64,000 nt of DNA. Origin: Tubulanus polymorphus. Taxonomy: Eukaryota; Nemertea; Palaeonemertea; Tubulaniformes; Tubulanidae. Within the stretch, counting starts at the first letter, position 1. Each line of letters starts with the position of its first letter. The DNA lies in contig NC_134027.1 of NCBI RefSeq assembly GCF_964204645.1, positions 19,394,485 to 19,458,484 on the forward strand. Direction: 5' to 3'. The translations under genes were made by a program, and so were the position numbers. Shown piece by piece: positions 23,501 through 32,165 of the stretch. Below the pieces are notes generated by a model. It saw only the letters and a program-made list of their open reading frames with translations, did no database searches and was not told where the DNA came from.

Positions 23501-26500
23501 CCATATCCAGCCTACCTAATACTCCTCAAGATGCCGAACGAATCCTCCCTGACACTTTTTTCGTCTGCTACACAAAACCCTTGAGTATTTAGTACAAAAT
23601 AACACAAACTTGAAATAGGCCAACATGAAAATAAACTGGGAATGGGCTATTCCGATTGAATGTGATAAATTTGGATTTTCTTGAACTTTCTGAGGAGTAA
23701 TAGACACTTTAGTGGAATTCCTTGGTGCTAATGGGTTGCAGAAATGTTACAATTACTACTACAGTGAAACCCGCTAAAACCAGATATGCCAGATTTTGGT
23801 CTAATCCGGATAATATTTGCAGTCCATTTATTCATAATATTACAAGAAAATGACTTATTATCTGGATTTCCTATAAACCGGATGAATTTTGTTGGTCCCA
23901 AATGATCCGAATTAAGTGGATTCTACATAAATACCTATAACAATACATGCATAATAAATTTGTTCACATTTACTTAGAGCTTCATCATACCCATGAAAAT
24001 TGCTCAGTGGCCATATGTGATCTGTAAAACAGTGACTGAATAGGCCTATAGCACGATCAAAATATCAAGATAAATGTATTTTTTTCGAATTATGAATGGA
24101 AACGCATGAAATTCTTGGCAGAATTTCTGAGAATCCAAGTAATCAAAAAAGCCTAAGCCGTCCATCCAGAAGTTTTCATGTAAATCTGTCAATTGATACG
24201 ATCTCAATCACATACAACTGCATGATTATTCATCATGAATATACATGGTTAGTGGGTTTTGCCCCCACTGACTCAAATAGACACTCTCCACGTTCATGGT
24301 GTGACGATTTCTATACACTGTGTACGAAGTTTGCAGGGGGGATCTAGGGTGTCCGGACCCCCCCCCCCCCCCCCAATTTGAAGTGCCCTCAAAATGTCAC
24401 CCCAAAATTTTTTGGATCAAGGTTCCACCTATAATAATTTTTTCAAAGCATGAAATGACCGAAAGCACCCCCCCCCCCCAAAATGGCGTAGAAGTATCTT
24501 AAAAGTTTTCTGGAAATGAGTATTTATAGCAGATCCAACAAAACCAAAATTCTTGGTCTGTGTAAAACCTGCTGGGTTAAAAGACATAAGTGTTACAAAG
24601 TTTCTTCCCCTCGAGCCACATGTCAGTTGACCAGTCAACCTATAGACCTTGTGTGTCCACCCCCAATTACGTACTGTATGCCCGTAGACCTGCAAACCTG
24701 TTCAACGTGTGTATCCGATGACGTGTCCCCTCGAGCCACATGTCAGTTGACCAGTCAACCTGTAGACCTTGTGTGGCGTAGGACTGGTATATATAAAGGT
24801 TTAACTTGTGTATGTCATGACTATCATAATTATAGATATATTATACACTCATGCGCATGAATATCTGCACTATTTTCGTCGTATACTATACTTGGGCCCA
24901 GTTTGCTTCATACACTTAGATCATCTGAGTTCATAATTGCCTTCCTAGTAGCAAAGACTATGTTGGATAATGTTCGTAGGCTTGCATCATTGTTACAGAA
25001 GACAGAACTCGATATATATGCTGCTCATTCGTAAATCGATTCTAAAATCTAATCAATACAGGAGCTACGAAACAATGTAGATGTGAAATTTCAACGAATT
25101 TTCAGCCAAGCTGAGAAAATCTGTCAGAAAGTTGGAGGGTGCTTAATTCAGAGCTGCCAACCTTGAAAAATCCTTTCAGGGACATTAAAATTTTTAGAAA
25201 GTTGGAGGTCGCTTAATTCAGAGCTGCCAACCTTGAAAATCCTTTCATGGACATTAATTTCAGGGACCAGACACATTTCTCAGGGACAAAGTGCCAGGGA
25301 CTTATCATATATACTCGCACTGGGACAAAATTTTATAAAAGAAAAAAATCAAGGACAATTTGATGACACTCAGGGACTCAACAAACAATTTGACAAACAA
25401 ATGCATTTCTGAGCTTCTGATCACAACTTTTATTGAAAATTATTAGGCCTACAACAATTGGCTAAAATAGAATGTTTCTGGTTGGTTTTGAAAATCAAAG
25501 CTCGATAGGACCCCAGGGTATGAAAATTTTTTTTACCTTCGACCGGGGCTGCCTGCCCCCCCCCCCCCGAAGGTTTTATTTATCTCCGTAATATCCACTG
25601 TGTGTAGTACTAGAGTACATTTATATGTCCAGCACAATGAGTCGGATGCCACTGATAAAAATTTTTTACATTAGCTGACCCCGATTCACCGGGGTGTGCT
25701 GGCCTAAATTTATATCGATTTCTACACAAGCATAGCTGGTGAATAGAACGATGACCACACTCAAACGTGGTGAACGGATAATAAGATAAAATCCCACTGT
25801 TTACAGATTAAAATAATTTAAAAACAAGAATTTATTTATTAAATCTAAAATATTTAAAAGAAAGGCCTTTTTGATCTCACCCTAGAGATCATCGTCAGGT
25901 GTGAGAAATAGACTTAAAGGGAATTATGCGGAGAAAAGCCATTATTTAAATTGGTACTAATATCTGAGTGACGAGTAATTAGGGCAGACTCAACTATGTG
26001 GCGTTTAGTGTAATTGCTGGAAGTATAAATAATTTCGGCTTTATCAAAATTAAAACGATGACCAGTGTTCCAAACGTGATTGGCTATGCCACTAGCCGGT
26101 TTTTGATTTATTATATCCTTTTTGTGTTCCGAAATTCGAGTTTTTAAATCACGACCAGTTTCTCCAAAGTAAATTTTATCACAGCCAAAACAAGGAATTT
26201 TGTAAACTCCGCAGTCCAAAGGTTTAGATTGATTGTTTTTAACCAAAGTCTTACTAATTTTGTTTTCATACGTGAAAATGATTTGTTTATCCAATAAAGG
26301 GAGAGAGTGACGAAACTTTTCCAAAACAGGTACATACGGAACTACAATGAACTCTGAAATGTGTTCTTTATTTTCTGGAGGTTTAGAATTGAAGAAAGTA
26401 CGTTTAGCCTTAGAAATAGCGATTTTCAAAATGTGATCAGGGTAAGCCAATTTTCTAAGACAGTTGGATATATGGTCAAATTCAGCCGAAAATATATTTG

Positions 26501-27883
26501 ACCATATATCCAACTCTCTTAGAAAATTGGCTTACCCTGATCACATTTTGAAAATCGCTATTTCTAAGGCTAAACGTACTTTCTTCAATTCTAAACCTCC
26601 AGAAAATAAAAAACACATTTCAGAGTTCATTGTAGTTCCGTATGTACCTGTTTTGGAAAAGTTTCGTCACTCTCTCCCTTTATTGGATAAACAAATCATT
26701 TTCACGTATGAAAACAAAATTAGTAAGACTTTGGTTAAAAACAATCAATCTAAACCTTTGGACTGCGGAGTTTACAAAATTCCTTGTTTTGGCTGTGATA
26801 AAATTTACTTTGGAGAAACTGGTCATGATTTAAAAACTCGAATTTCGGAACACAAAAAGGATATAATAAATCAAAAACCGGCTAGTGGCGTAGCCAATCA
26901 CGTTTGGAACACTGGTCATCGTTTTAATTTTGATAAAGCCGATATTATTTATACTTCCAGCAATTACACTAAACGCCGCATAGTTGAGTCTGCCCTAATT
27001 ACTCGTCACTCAGATATTAGTACCAATTTAAATAATGGCTTTTCTCCGCATAATTCCCTTCTTTCTAAGTATATTACTTCATGCCTTGCCAAACACTAAT
27101 TATTTACTCACTCACCAATTTACTCAATTAACCTGTCCTCCTCTGTATATATACCCCTGTTTTAAGTCTATTTCTCACACCTGACGATGATCTCTAGGGT
27201 GAGATCGAAACGTCGTGTCTTTTAAATATTTTAGATTTAATAAATAAATTCTTGTTTTTAAATTATTTTAATCTGTAAATAGTGGGATTTTATCTTAATA
27301 GCTGGTGAATCATCACGAAACAGGTGATTTATTGATTTAATGAGTAAAGTATTAAACCAAATTGTATTAATGAGGTTCGACTGAGGTTCCGTCTGATTGG
27401 TCTTCAGATGTGAGATGGTGATCTGACCACCTGACGATCTTGCGGGTTACCCATAGAATTGTAACAATGGGATTGGCTAGATGCAAGACTAAGCACAATC
27501 ATCAACTAATTTCTTACCGTTTAATTCAGGATTCGCTCGGCCGCTATACGTTCCATAGATATCATTGTGCATTGAGTTTTTCAGAGACATATCTTTCGAC
27601 ATCAGATCCTGAAGGGAATCTTTGTTGAATGCAGTTTTTTCCAGAATTGCAACTGCATCATCATCATCATCATCACTATTGGCGCAGTCACCGCCTTCGA
27701 TTGTTGTCGCATCAGCAGTGAATTTTCCATGTACAAAAATCGTCTTGGATTGGTGATTTTCATTGAGTATTTTCAGAATTTTAAACCCAGAAAAGTCGCC
27801 GATTGGTTGATGACACTGATCATCAATACTTCGATCATTTGCATCCAATTTGGCCTTCTTTTTTGCACCCTCCATTTCTGTCA
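14244..27883 (-). CDS. DCPS: Scavenger mRNA decapping enzyme DcpS (4 coding exons)
   Basis: DcpS hydrolyses the m7GpppN cap left after 3'-5' (exosome) mRNA decay and acts as a dimer in nucleus and cytoplasm. Joining 27883-27518, 17273-17128, 16631-16407 and 14513-14244 gives one open frame of about 332 residues from the ATG at 27875 (human DCPS is about 337). All introns are GT-AG and the phases fit. The N-terminal domain has [27 protein letters not shown] and [11 protein letters not shown]; the C-terminal HIT domain ends exon 4 with [16 protein letters not shown], giving the catalytic H-x-H-x-H at about residues 269-273. Exon 1 is preceded by an acceptor (TTTTCAG at 27884), so an upstream 5' exon exists and could in principle supply an earlier start. 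Intron 1 is 10.2 kb and packed with transposons. No lesion is seen; the gene looks functional. Confidence 0.95.
15569..15915 (-). repeat. Pogo-like MITE end, interrupted
   Basis: CAGTA before the insertion plus GAATCCGCTTAATTTGG after it rebuilds the end seen, inverted, at about 23850-23926. The match continues through ATTTGGGATCAACAAAATTC. The opposite terminus is not evident. Confidence 0.65.
15579..15838. mobile_element. hAT-like non-autonomous element, 260 bp
   Basis: Termini CAAGGGCGGACC and GGATTTTGACCG/ATCCGCCCCTG form imperfect TIRs of the CAG.GGCGGAT family. Flanks TAATC (left) and GAATC (right) are compatible with a 5-bp target duplication with one mismatch. It sits within a pogo-like end. 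No ORF. Confidence 0.65.
16407..16631 (-). CDS. DCPS: DCPS coding exon 3
   Basis: 225 bp (75 codons, phase 0) between TTTCAG and GTG|GTAAGT. It encodes [33 protein letters not shown] and [17 protein letters not shown], all diagnostic of the cap-binding start of the DcpS C-terminal domain. Confidence 0.94.
16632..17127 (-). other. DCPS intron 2
   Basis: About 500 bp with clean splice sites; no repeat or RNA gene recognised. Confidence 0.6.
17128..17273 (-). CDS. DCPS: DCPS coding exon 2
   Basis: 146 bp between TTTTCAG and CAG|GTAATAA. It encodes [17 protein letters not shown] and ends [14 protein letters not shown], matching the human YPATEKHLQKY and LPHLESQSLSIQ segments. It begins with two bases that complete the codon left by exon 1. 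It is not visible as a long ORF. Confidence 0.92.
17340..17600 (+). repeat. ACACGTGT array, left
   Basis: About a dozen exact or one-off copies of TACACGTGTA, spaced 10-35 bp and alternating with AAATACA or TTGAA words. The CACGTG core is also a canonical E-box. Confidence 0.85.
18279..18360 (-). other. Exon-like segment in DCPS intron 1
   Basis: 82 bp bounded on the minus strand by TTTTTCAAG and a strong donor GTAAGT. It is open in the frame [15 protein letters not shown]. 82 is not a multiple of three, and joining it between DCPS exons 1 and 2 would cause a frameshift and a stop, so it would be a poison exon if used. It may be chance. Confidence 0.25.
20035..20673 (+). other. Unassigned exon-like ORFs inside the intronic element
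   Basis: An open frame at 20095-20355 (about 86 codons) is followed by ATCAG|GTATTT, an acceptor CATTTTAG at 20472, and a second open stretch encoding [18 protein letters not shown] and up to [19 protein letters not shown] follows at 20674. No family is recognised, frames are interrupted and splice phases do not join cleanly. It might be a decayed transposase gene of the surrounding element. Confidence 0.25.
21098..21925 (+). repeat. Dispersed repeat G, copy 1
   Basis: It begins TTTAGTCCAAGCGGGCTATTG, the complement of the end of the copy at 27936-29215. It continues with GGAATCCAGTATTTTGGGAAG, CACCACCAGGGGGAGTTGAA and ends near GGGCATGGTGTCCCTAGACC. No coding potential. It is inverted relative to the second copy. 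Confidence 0.75.
22121..22316 (+). other. Candidate terminal exon of unknown gene
   Basis: A pyrimidine-rich tract and ATCATTTCAG precede an open stretch of 64 codons to TAG, containing [19 protein letters not shown] and [17 protein letters not shown]. The right ACACGTGT array starts directly after it. No family recognised. Its position at the inner edge of a terminal array fits a transposase 3' exon, but this is inference. Confidence 0.3.
22330..22692 (-). repeat. ACACGTGT array, right
   Basis: About twenty copies of TACACGTGTA in a 22-24 bp rhythm with GGATGAAG or TAATTAGGATGAAG spacers; the outer end is inverted relative to the left array. Confidence 0.85.
22693..23761. other. DCPS intron 1, no feature
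   Basis: No gene; two TAGGCCTA octamers at about 23005 and 23301. Confidence 0.4.
23762..23926. mobile_element. Pogo/Tigger-like MITE, 165 bp
   Basis: Left end CAGTGAAACCCGCTAAAACC and right end complement GTAGAATCCACTTAATTCGG form imperfect TIRs. Internal GGTCTAATCCGGATAATATT matches the fragment at 7344 and CATTTGGGACCAACAAAATTC that near 15850. No ORF. The TA-flank expected for Tc1/mariner is only partly preserved. Confidence 0.65.
23927..24336. other. DCPS intron 1, no feature
   Basis: Nothing recognisable. Confidence 0.35.
24337..24775. repeat. Poly-C tracts and a 121-bp tandem duplication
   Basis: C-runs lie at about 24358-24374 and 24469-24479. A segment starting CCCCTCGAGCCACATGTCAG occurs at 24606 and again at 24727, about 47 bp nearly identical, giving a 121-bp direct duplication. 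The open frames here are by-products of the duplication. Confidence 0.65.
25125..25262. repeat. 67-bp tandem duplication
   Basis: AGAAAGTTGGAGGGTGCTTA to CAGGGACATT occurs twice in a row with few changes. Confidence 0.7.
25732..25744 (+). repeat. Target-site duplication, left (Penelope pair)
   Basis: ATAGCTGGTGAAT, repeated exactly at 27298-27310, immediately past the right end of the Penelope pair. Confidence 0.7.
25783..26486 (-). mobile_element. Penelope-like element, truncated copy 1
   Basis: The minus-strand ORF (26513-25914) encodes the inter-domain region and GIY-YIG endonuclease of a Penelope-like retroelement. [20 protein letters not shown] contains the GIY/YIG-equivalent GVY and YFG plus the PLE-specific cysteines. 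LKTRISEHK and VESALITRH supply the conserved Arg and Glu. The reverse transcriptase is absent (5' truncation). Compared with copy 2, about 115 bp of the C-terminus and 3' UTR are deleted. The hammerhead-like core survives only in part: CTGACGA is at 25892-25898, but the GAAAC element is replaced by AAAAA. Copy 1 joins copy 2 head to head across about 16 bp. Confidence 0.9.
26488..27297 (+). mobile_element. Penelope-like element, truncated copy 2
   Basis: The plus-strand ORF (26464-27099) is nearly identical to copy 1 in the inverse orientation. It retains the complete C-terminus, ending [14 protein letters not shown]. The endonuclease has [23 protein letters not shown] and ESALITRH; an Arg-to-His change follows GETG relative to copy 1. 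The RT domain is missing. Its 3' UTR carries a hammerhead-like motif and ends at GGGATTTTATCTTA, the same terminus as copy 1. The whole inverted pair lies in DCPS intron 1, between 13-bp direct repeats. Confidence 0.9.
27179..27219 (+). ncRNA. Hammerhead-ribozyme-like motif of the Penelope element
   Basis: CTGACGA (27181-27187) is followed by a stem GATCTC/GAGATC (27189-27194 with 27201-27206) closed by TAGGGT, then GAAA (27207-27210). GACG (27183-27186) can also pair with CGTC (27211-27214). The CUGANGA...GAAA arrangement around a stem matches the hammerhead core known in Penelope-like elements. A bulged U at the base of stem II makes self-cleavage uncertain. Confidence 0.5.
27298..27310 (+). 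repeat. Target-site duplication, right (Penelope pair)
   Basis: Exact copy of the 13 bp at 25732-25744. On the left, 38 extra bases separate the repeat from the element. Confidence 0.7.
27518..27883 (-). CDS. DCPS: DCPS coding exon 1
   Basis: N-terminal, dimer-forming domain. The acceptor TTTTCAG ends at 27884 and the donor GTAAGAA begins at 27517. The first in-frame ATG is at 27875 ([11 protein letters not shown]). The exon carries an acidic loop of six aspartates and ends [14 protein letters not shown] plus one base. A preceding exon ending in A would create a Met three codons earlier, so the start is not fully settled. Confidence 0.93.
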
Positions 27884-27935
27884 CTGAAAAGACAAATTAA
27901 TTTCAAATCGATTTTAGGATAGGCCTTCAAAACAT

Positions 27936-29215
27936 TTGATAAACTAGGGGTCCAGGGACACCATGCCCACTTGGGAAGTGGTTTCAAATGCTCAAAAATC
28001 TAACAATTTCAATATTCAACGCCCTCTGGTGACCATATACAAAAACCAATGACCTTAAAACTCACCACAATCATTAAACATGTCAGCAGCTACGATTTTG
28101 TAATTGATTGTGATCACAAAATATGCCTCGTTACCAATTTAATATGGAAATACTAAGTTATTCTACTATTTAACGCCCCCTGGTGACCATATTCATAACC
28201 CAATAACCTTGTATCTCACCACAATCATAGAACATGTCATGAACTACAACTTTGCAATTGATAATGGTAACAAAATATGCCTAGGTACCAATATAATAAG
28301 GAAATACTAGGTTATTCTACTATTCAACGCCCCCTGGTGACCATATAGAATAGCTAATTTCCTTAAAACTCACTACAATCATAGACGATGTCATGAGCTA
28401 CAACTTTGCAATTGATTGTGGTGACAAAATATGTGTTGGTACAAATATTATATAGAAATACTAAGATATTGTATTATTCAACGCCCCCTGGTGGCCATAT
28501 AGGCCTACAAAAACCAATGAACTTGAAACTCAACACAATCATAGAACACGTTATAAGCTACAACTTTCTAATTCATTGTTGTAACAAAATATGCTTAGGT
28601 ATCAATATAATGTCGAAAAACTTTTTCCCACCTACGAATGAGTACTGATGACACCAAGATGGCCGCCAATTGCGCCATAATTCGCTGATAAAAAATACCT
28701 GTCTCAGGTATAAAACAGCCCTTTCCAAAGAATACCCATCAGCAATTGCAATGAGAAATGGCAAACCAGTAGGAAGCTACAGGACTCAGAATTCGGGCCA
28801 AAATTGACATTTTTTGGCACTTATCATAGGATGACCATCTTTAGTCCGATCGACCCAATTTTTCTTATGCTGATGGGCCCTGGGGAGGTTCAAATATATA
28901 CAAAAGATCAAGGTAATTGAACAAGGCGTCTTCAAAATTTCCCTCAAAAAGTTCAAAAACGTGTAAAAAGTGCTGATTTTGGCCAACAACAATGGCTGCC
29001 AGTCGGCCATCTTGAATCTAACAGGGCCAGTTTTGGGGCTGAAGATGTGTCTAGGGTAGATACATGCATAAACCAAATATAAAGATATTACCTTGCAGCG
29101 TCTCCAAAACTTCCCAAAATAACTGGATTCCGTCTACGGACGGACGGACGGACGAACGGACGAAAAGTGAACGCAATAGCCCGCTGGGACTAAGGTCCCA
29201 AGTGGGCTAAAAAAG
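27936..29215 (-). repeat. Dispersed repeat G, copy 2, with a 154-bp tandem array
   Basis: Just upstream of the DCPS coding exon. Four tandem units of about 154 bp (near 27990-28600) each contain AACGCCCCCTGGTGACCATA and AACTTTGCAATTGATTGTGG. The element continues to a GGAC simple tandem (GGACGGACGGACGGAC, 29141 onward) and ends with a hairpin formed by GCCCGCTGGGAC and GTCCCAAGTGGGC at 29179-29205. No ORF. The hairpin end suggests a non-autonomous element, class unknown. Confidence 0.75.
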
Positions 29216-29588
29216 GCCTATCAACAGCCACCACATAGGACATGATACACTCGATAACCATCAACCACTACATTGATCGTATTAAGTTGTAGGCCTATCT
29301 CTCTTCTCTAGCCTAATTGTAATCACTTACTAAACATACGATTTGTATTTATCTTGCAACTAAATTTACGCTATTGCACTTTTGTACCCCCTACCATTTC
29401 TGCTTGTTTTTCCAGTGCTCTCTGATCTCTTGACCAAAAAAATGTATGATATTTTGGGGGATCAGATTTGCGACCATGGTGAAATTCAGTAATCGTAGTT
29501 ATAGTAGACTATCTGTGAAGTATGTGAAACCAAATGCGAGTTTATCTGAATTATCGCCTGAAAATAGTGAACCACGCAATTCAACTTT
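29216..29588. other. Intergenic
   Basis: No gene recognised; one TAGGCCTA at about 29291. Confidence 0.35.
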
Positions 29589-31252
29589 AGTTAGCTATAT
29601 CCATAAAAAACTCAAATAGCTCCAATCTTACTGAAAGAAAGCTTGTTGGAATGGGGAGGGCTCAAATAACAATATGCTTTTTAAATTTTTGAATTATCTT
29701 CAGTAGTTTTCGAGATATCGCAAATTGAAGTTTGAAAATTTGAGCGAAAAGTGTCTTCATGTTTCAATACACAAAAACTGTGATCTAAGAAGGCAATAAT
29801 TCATGTAAACAAACTTCAATATCTCTTAAACTAAAAGAGATATACTAGAAATTTAAAGAGCAATACACTCATAGCACTTTCAAGTGACAGTTGAAAGACC
29901 CAAAATTTGTATCTGATTCCAAATGCCTATGGTTTCCATGGAAACCAGCCGAAAAATGGTAAAATAATGAAAATATCGATGTTAGATCAAAAGTTATGAT
30001 GTAGAAAGGGGATAGAATAGCTAGTTATCAATAGTTTATGTTTGCCCTAAGTTTATATAGGAATATCTATTATTATATAGATTATTATTATTAGGTTTCC
30101 ATGGTAACGGCAAGAAAAAATTTGAAATATTGAGAAATATTGATATGATTTCAGATGAAATTATTTTTTTCGCTACATAATTTTTGAAATGAATAAACAT
30201 GATTATCAAGGCCTGTCAGTTAGGTCTATAGCCATAGGCTCCTATTGCAGATTGATTTAAATATACCAATTTTATATATTATTTGCTAAATGAATTTTAG
30301 TTAAGAAAAGCAGAAAATTAGGCTTGGCCTAGCTCAAAACGCTGAAATTTGAAATATATTCATGATATCATAATAAAATCAATCAGTTTAGAAACATAAA
30401 CCAAGCAATAGTAATAATACTACTAATAATAACTAAATAATAATCCATTTGTTTTGTTTTGAGCTAAATTTCAACAATATTTTATATATATTTCAATTTT
30501 GCTGTCCCATCATGCGCCTCTATTTTTGCCCGTCACAAGCCTCAATTCATCCCATTAGACGCCTCCCTCTTTCAACAGCCGCTTTACCTACGGGAGCGTA
30601 GTGGCGATCCGCGCGCAAAAAAAATTTTTTTGCCGATCATTTCGCGAAATCTGTCCTAATATTCAAAAATATAGTGATAAATAATTATGAATCGGAAAAT
30701 AAATACAATAATTCACCGCTAGACCGATGAATAATTATATATTGATCTATTATATATATTGAATATTGATCTCATCACGAGCAGCGCGGCGCGTCGTCAT
30801 TCAATTACAAGTGCCGGCCGCCATTTTGTATCGCTCGCTTCAACGCAAAACTTAGACATCGACTTTTCCGGCAGCGATCGCTCAGCCCCGACACGAAATA
30901 AAATCATACGGTCTTCAGTATTTGAATTTTAAGATCCTAAACCTTCCGATTCCTGATGATTCGTCGCTTATTCCGGGTCCTAAGCTGACGAATTTGCTCT
31001 TGAAAAAGGGTATATTTCGATTTCTATTTTCTTCGACTAAAATGCGGATTTATACACTAAACCAACCCCCAAGTGATAAAGATCGATCTTATTGGTTGAT
31101 TCCAAAAGATTTTAGCTCATTTGCATTGATAGACAGGTTTTATGAATGATTTTACTACGCGATGTCAAAACGCGTAGTAAAAACGCGCATCACACTTTTC
31201 CTAATCAATAATGGTCGTCACAATCGATAGTGGCGCCCCGCGCGCACATGAA
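29589..31252 (+). repeat. Dispersed repeat D, copy 2
   Basis: Direct copy of 1484-3150. X-box-like palindromes lie at 29931-29946 and 30095-30108, and a GGCCGCCATTTTG block near 30815. It lies about 1.7 kb upstream of the DCPS coding start, so its GC-richer end could act as, or be mistaken for, a promoter. The open frame at 30922-31149 is not conserved with that of copy 1 because of an indel, which argues against coding. Confidence 0.85.
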
Positions 31253-32165
31253 CATAGGCCTATCTACTTTAGTGATAGGCCTACACCTTTCAACCCCCTA
31301 TGTTGTGCTTGGAACTATTTTATTTAGCTGAACACCCCATGTTGTGCTTGGATACTGCATTCATGCTTATTTCTAACCCCCCTTGAAATTCCTGGGGATG
31401 CCTACGAAAATAATGCCGCATCGGCAAAATATCGACTTCCTAACAGAAAATACACGCAGCTTCCTTAAAATTTAACTCAGCTGTTTCTCAGCTGTAGGCC
31501 TACCGCTTATGACGTTGCAGCTGGCACCTGCTGGTTTTTAGTCGAACATTTAGCGGCATAAACAATGAAATGAGGTAAAAAATCATGTTACCTAATCAAA
31601 AATTGCGCGTTAGGTCTAAAGGCTAAGTAAACAATTTTGAACAGAACGGTTGAAGATGGGTGTATAGATCAATAGAGTACATTATATTTTGAAATTCAAA
31701 AAAGGTGTCAGTTACCCTTTAACCCGTAAACTAAACCCTAAACACTCACTTCGCTCAGTTCGCTCGACTCTCCTTCTGCATTTGAAAGAGCCGCCATTTT
31801 GTTTTACCGGCACCGATCAGCAGTGTTTACCATGTAATCTATCTTTTTTGCTAAGTTTTAGTAGGTTAGTTAGGCCTATATAAGTGTCAGGATGCGAGTT
31901 GAGTTGCCAACCACATCTTTTAAGTTGGGATATAGTGGTGTTTAGATTATTCGGATTGGAAGACCTAAGTTAGTTACCTAATCATTGGCCGGGTCGATTT
32001 TGTAGTTTGTGAACCAAACGGTAGATCGATCTTAGCGACATCTATGTGCAAATGAAGAAAACGTTGCATATTGATGACATCATCTTCCTGCGAAAACAAA
32101 ACAACATCACCGTTTAGTGTCGAATCCCAGCATGTCCGAGCAACTGCTACGCACTCCTACACGAG
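31253..32165. other. Intergenic
   Basis: Four TAGGCCTA octamers in 620 bp (about 31254, 31272, 31495, 31871). No gene. Confidence 0.4.

Noticed and set aside
24320-24502. Proline-rich ORF
   Set aside because: It comes from poly-C tracts.
25892-27224. Two hammerhead motifs forming a dimeric ribozyme
   Set aside because: The left copy lacks GAAAC, so only the right one was kept as a candidate.
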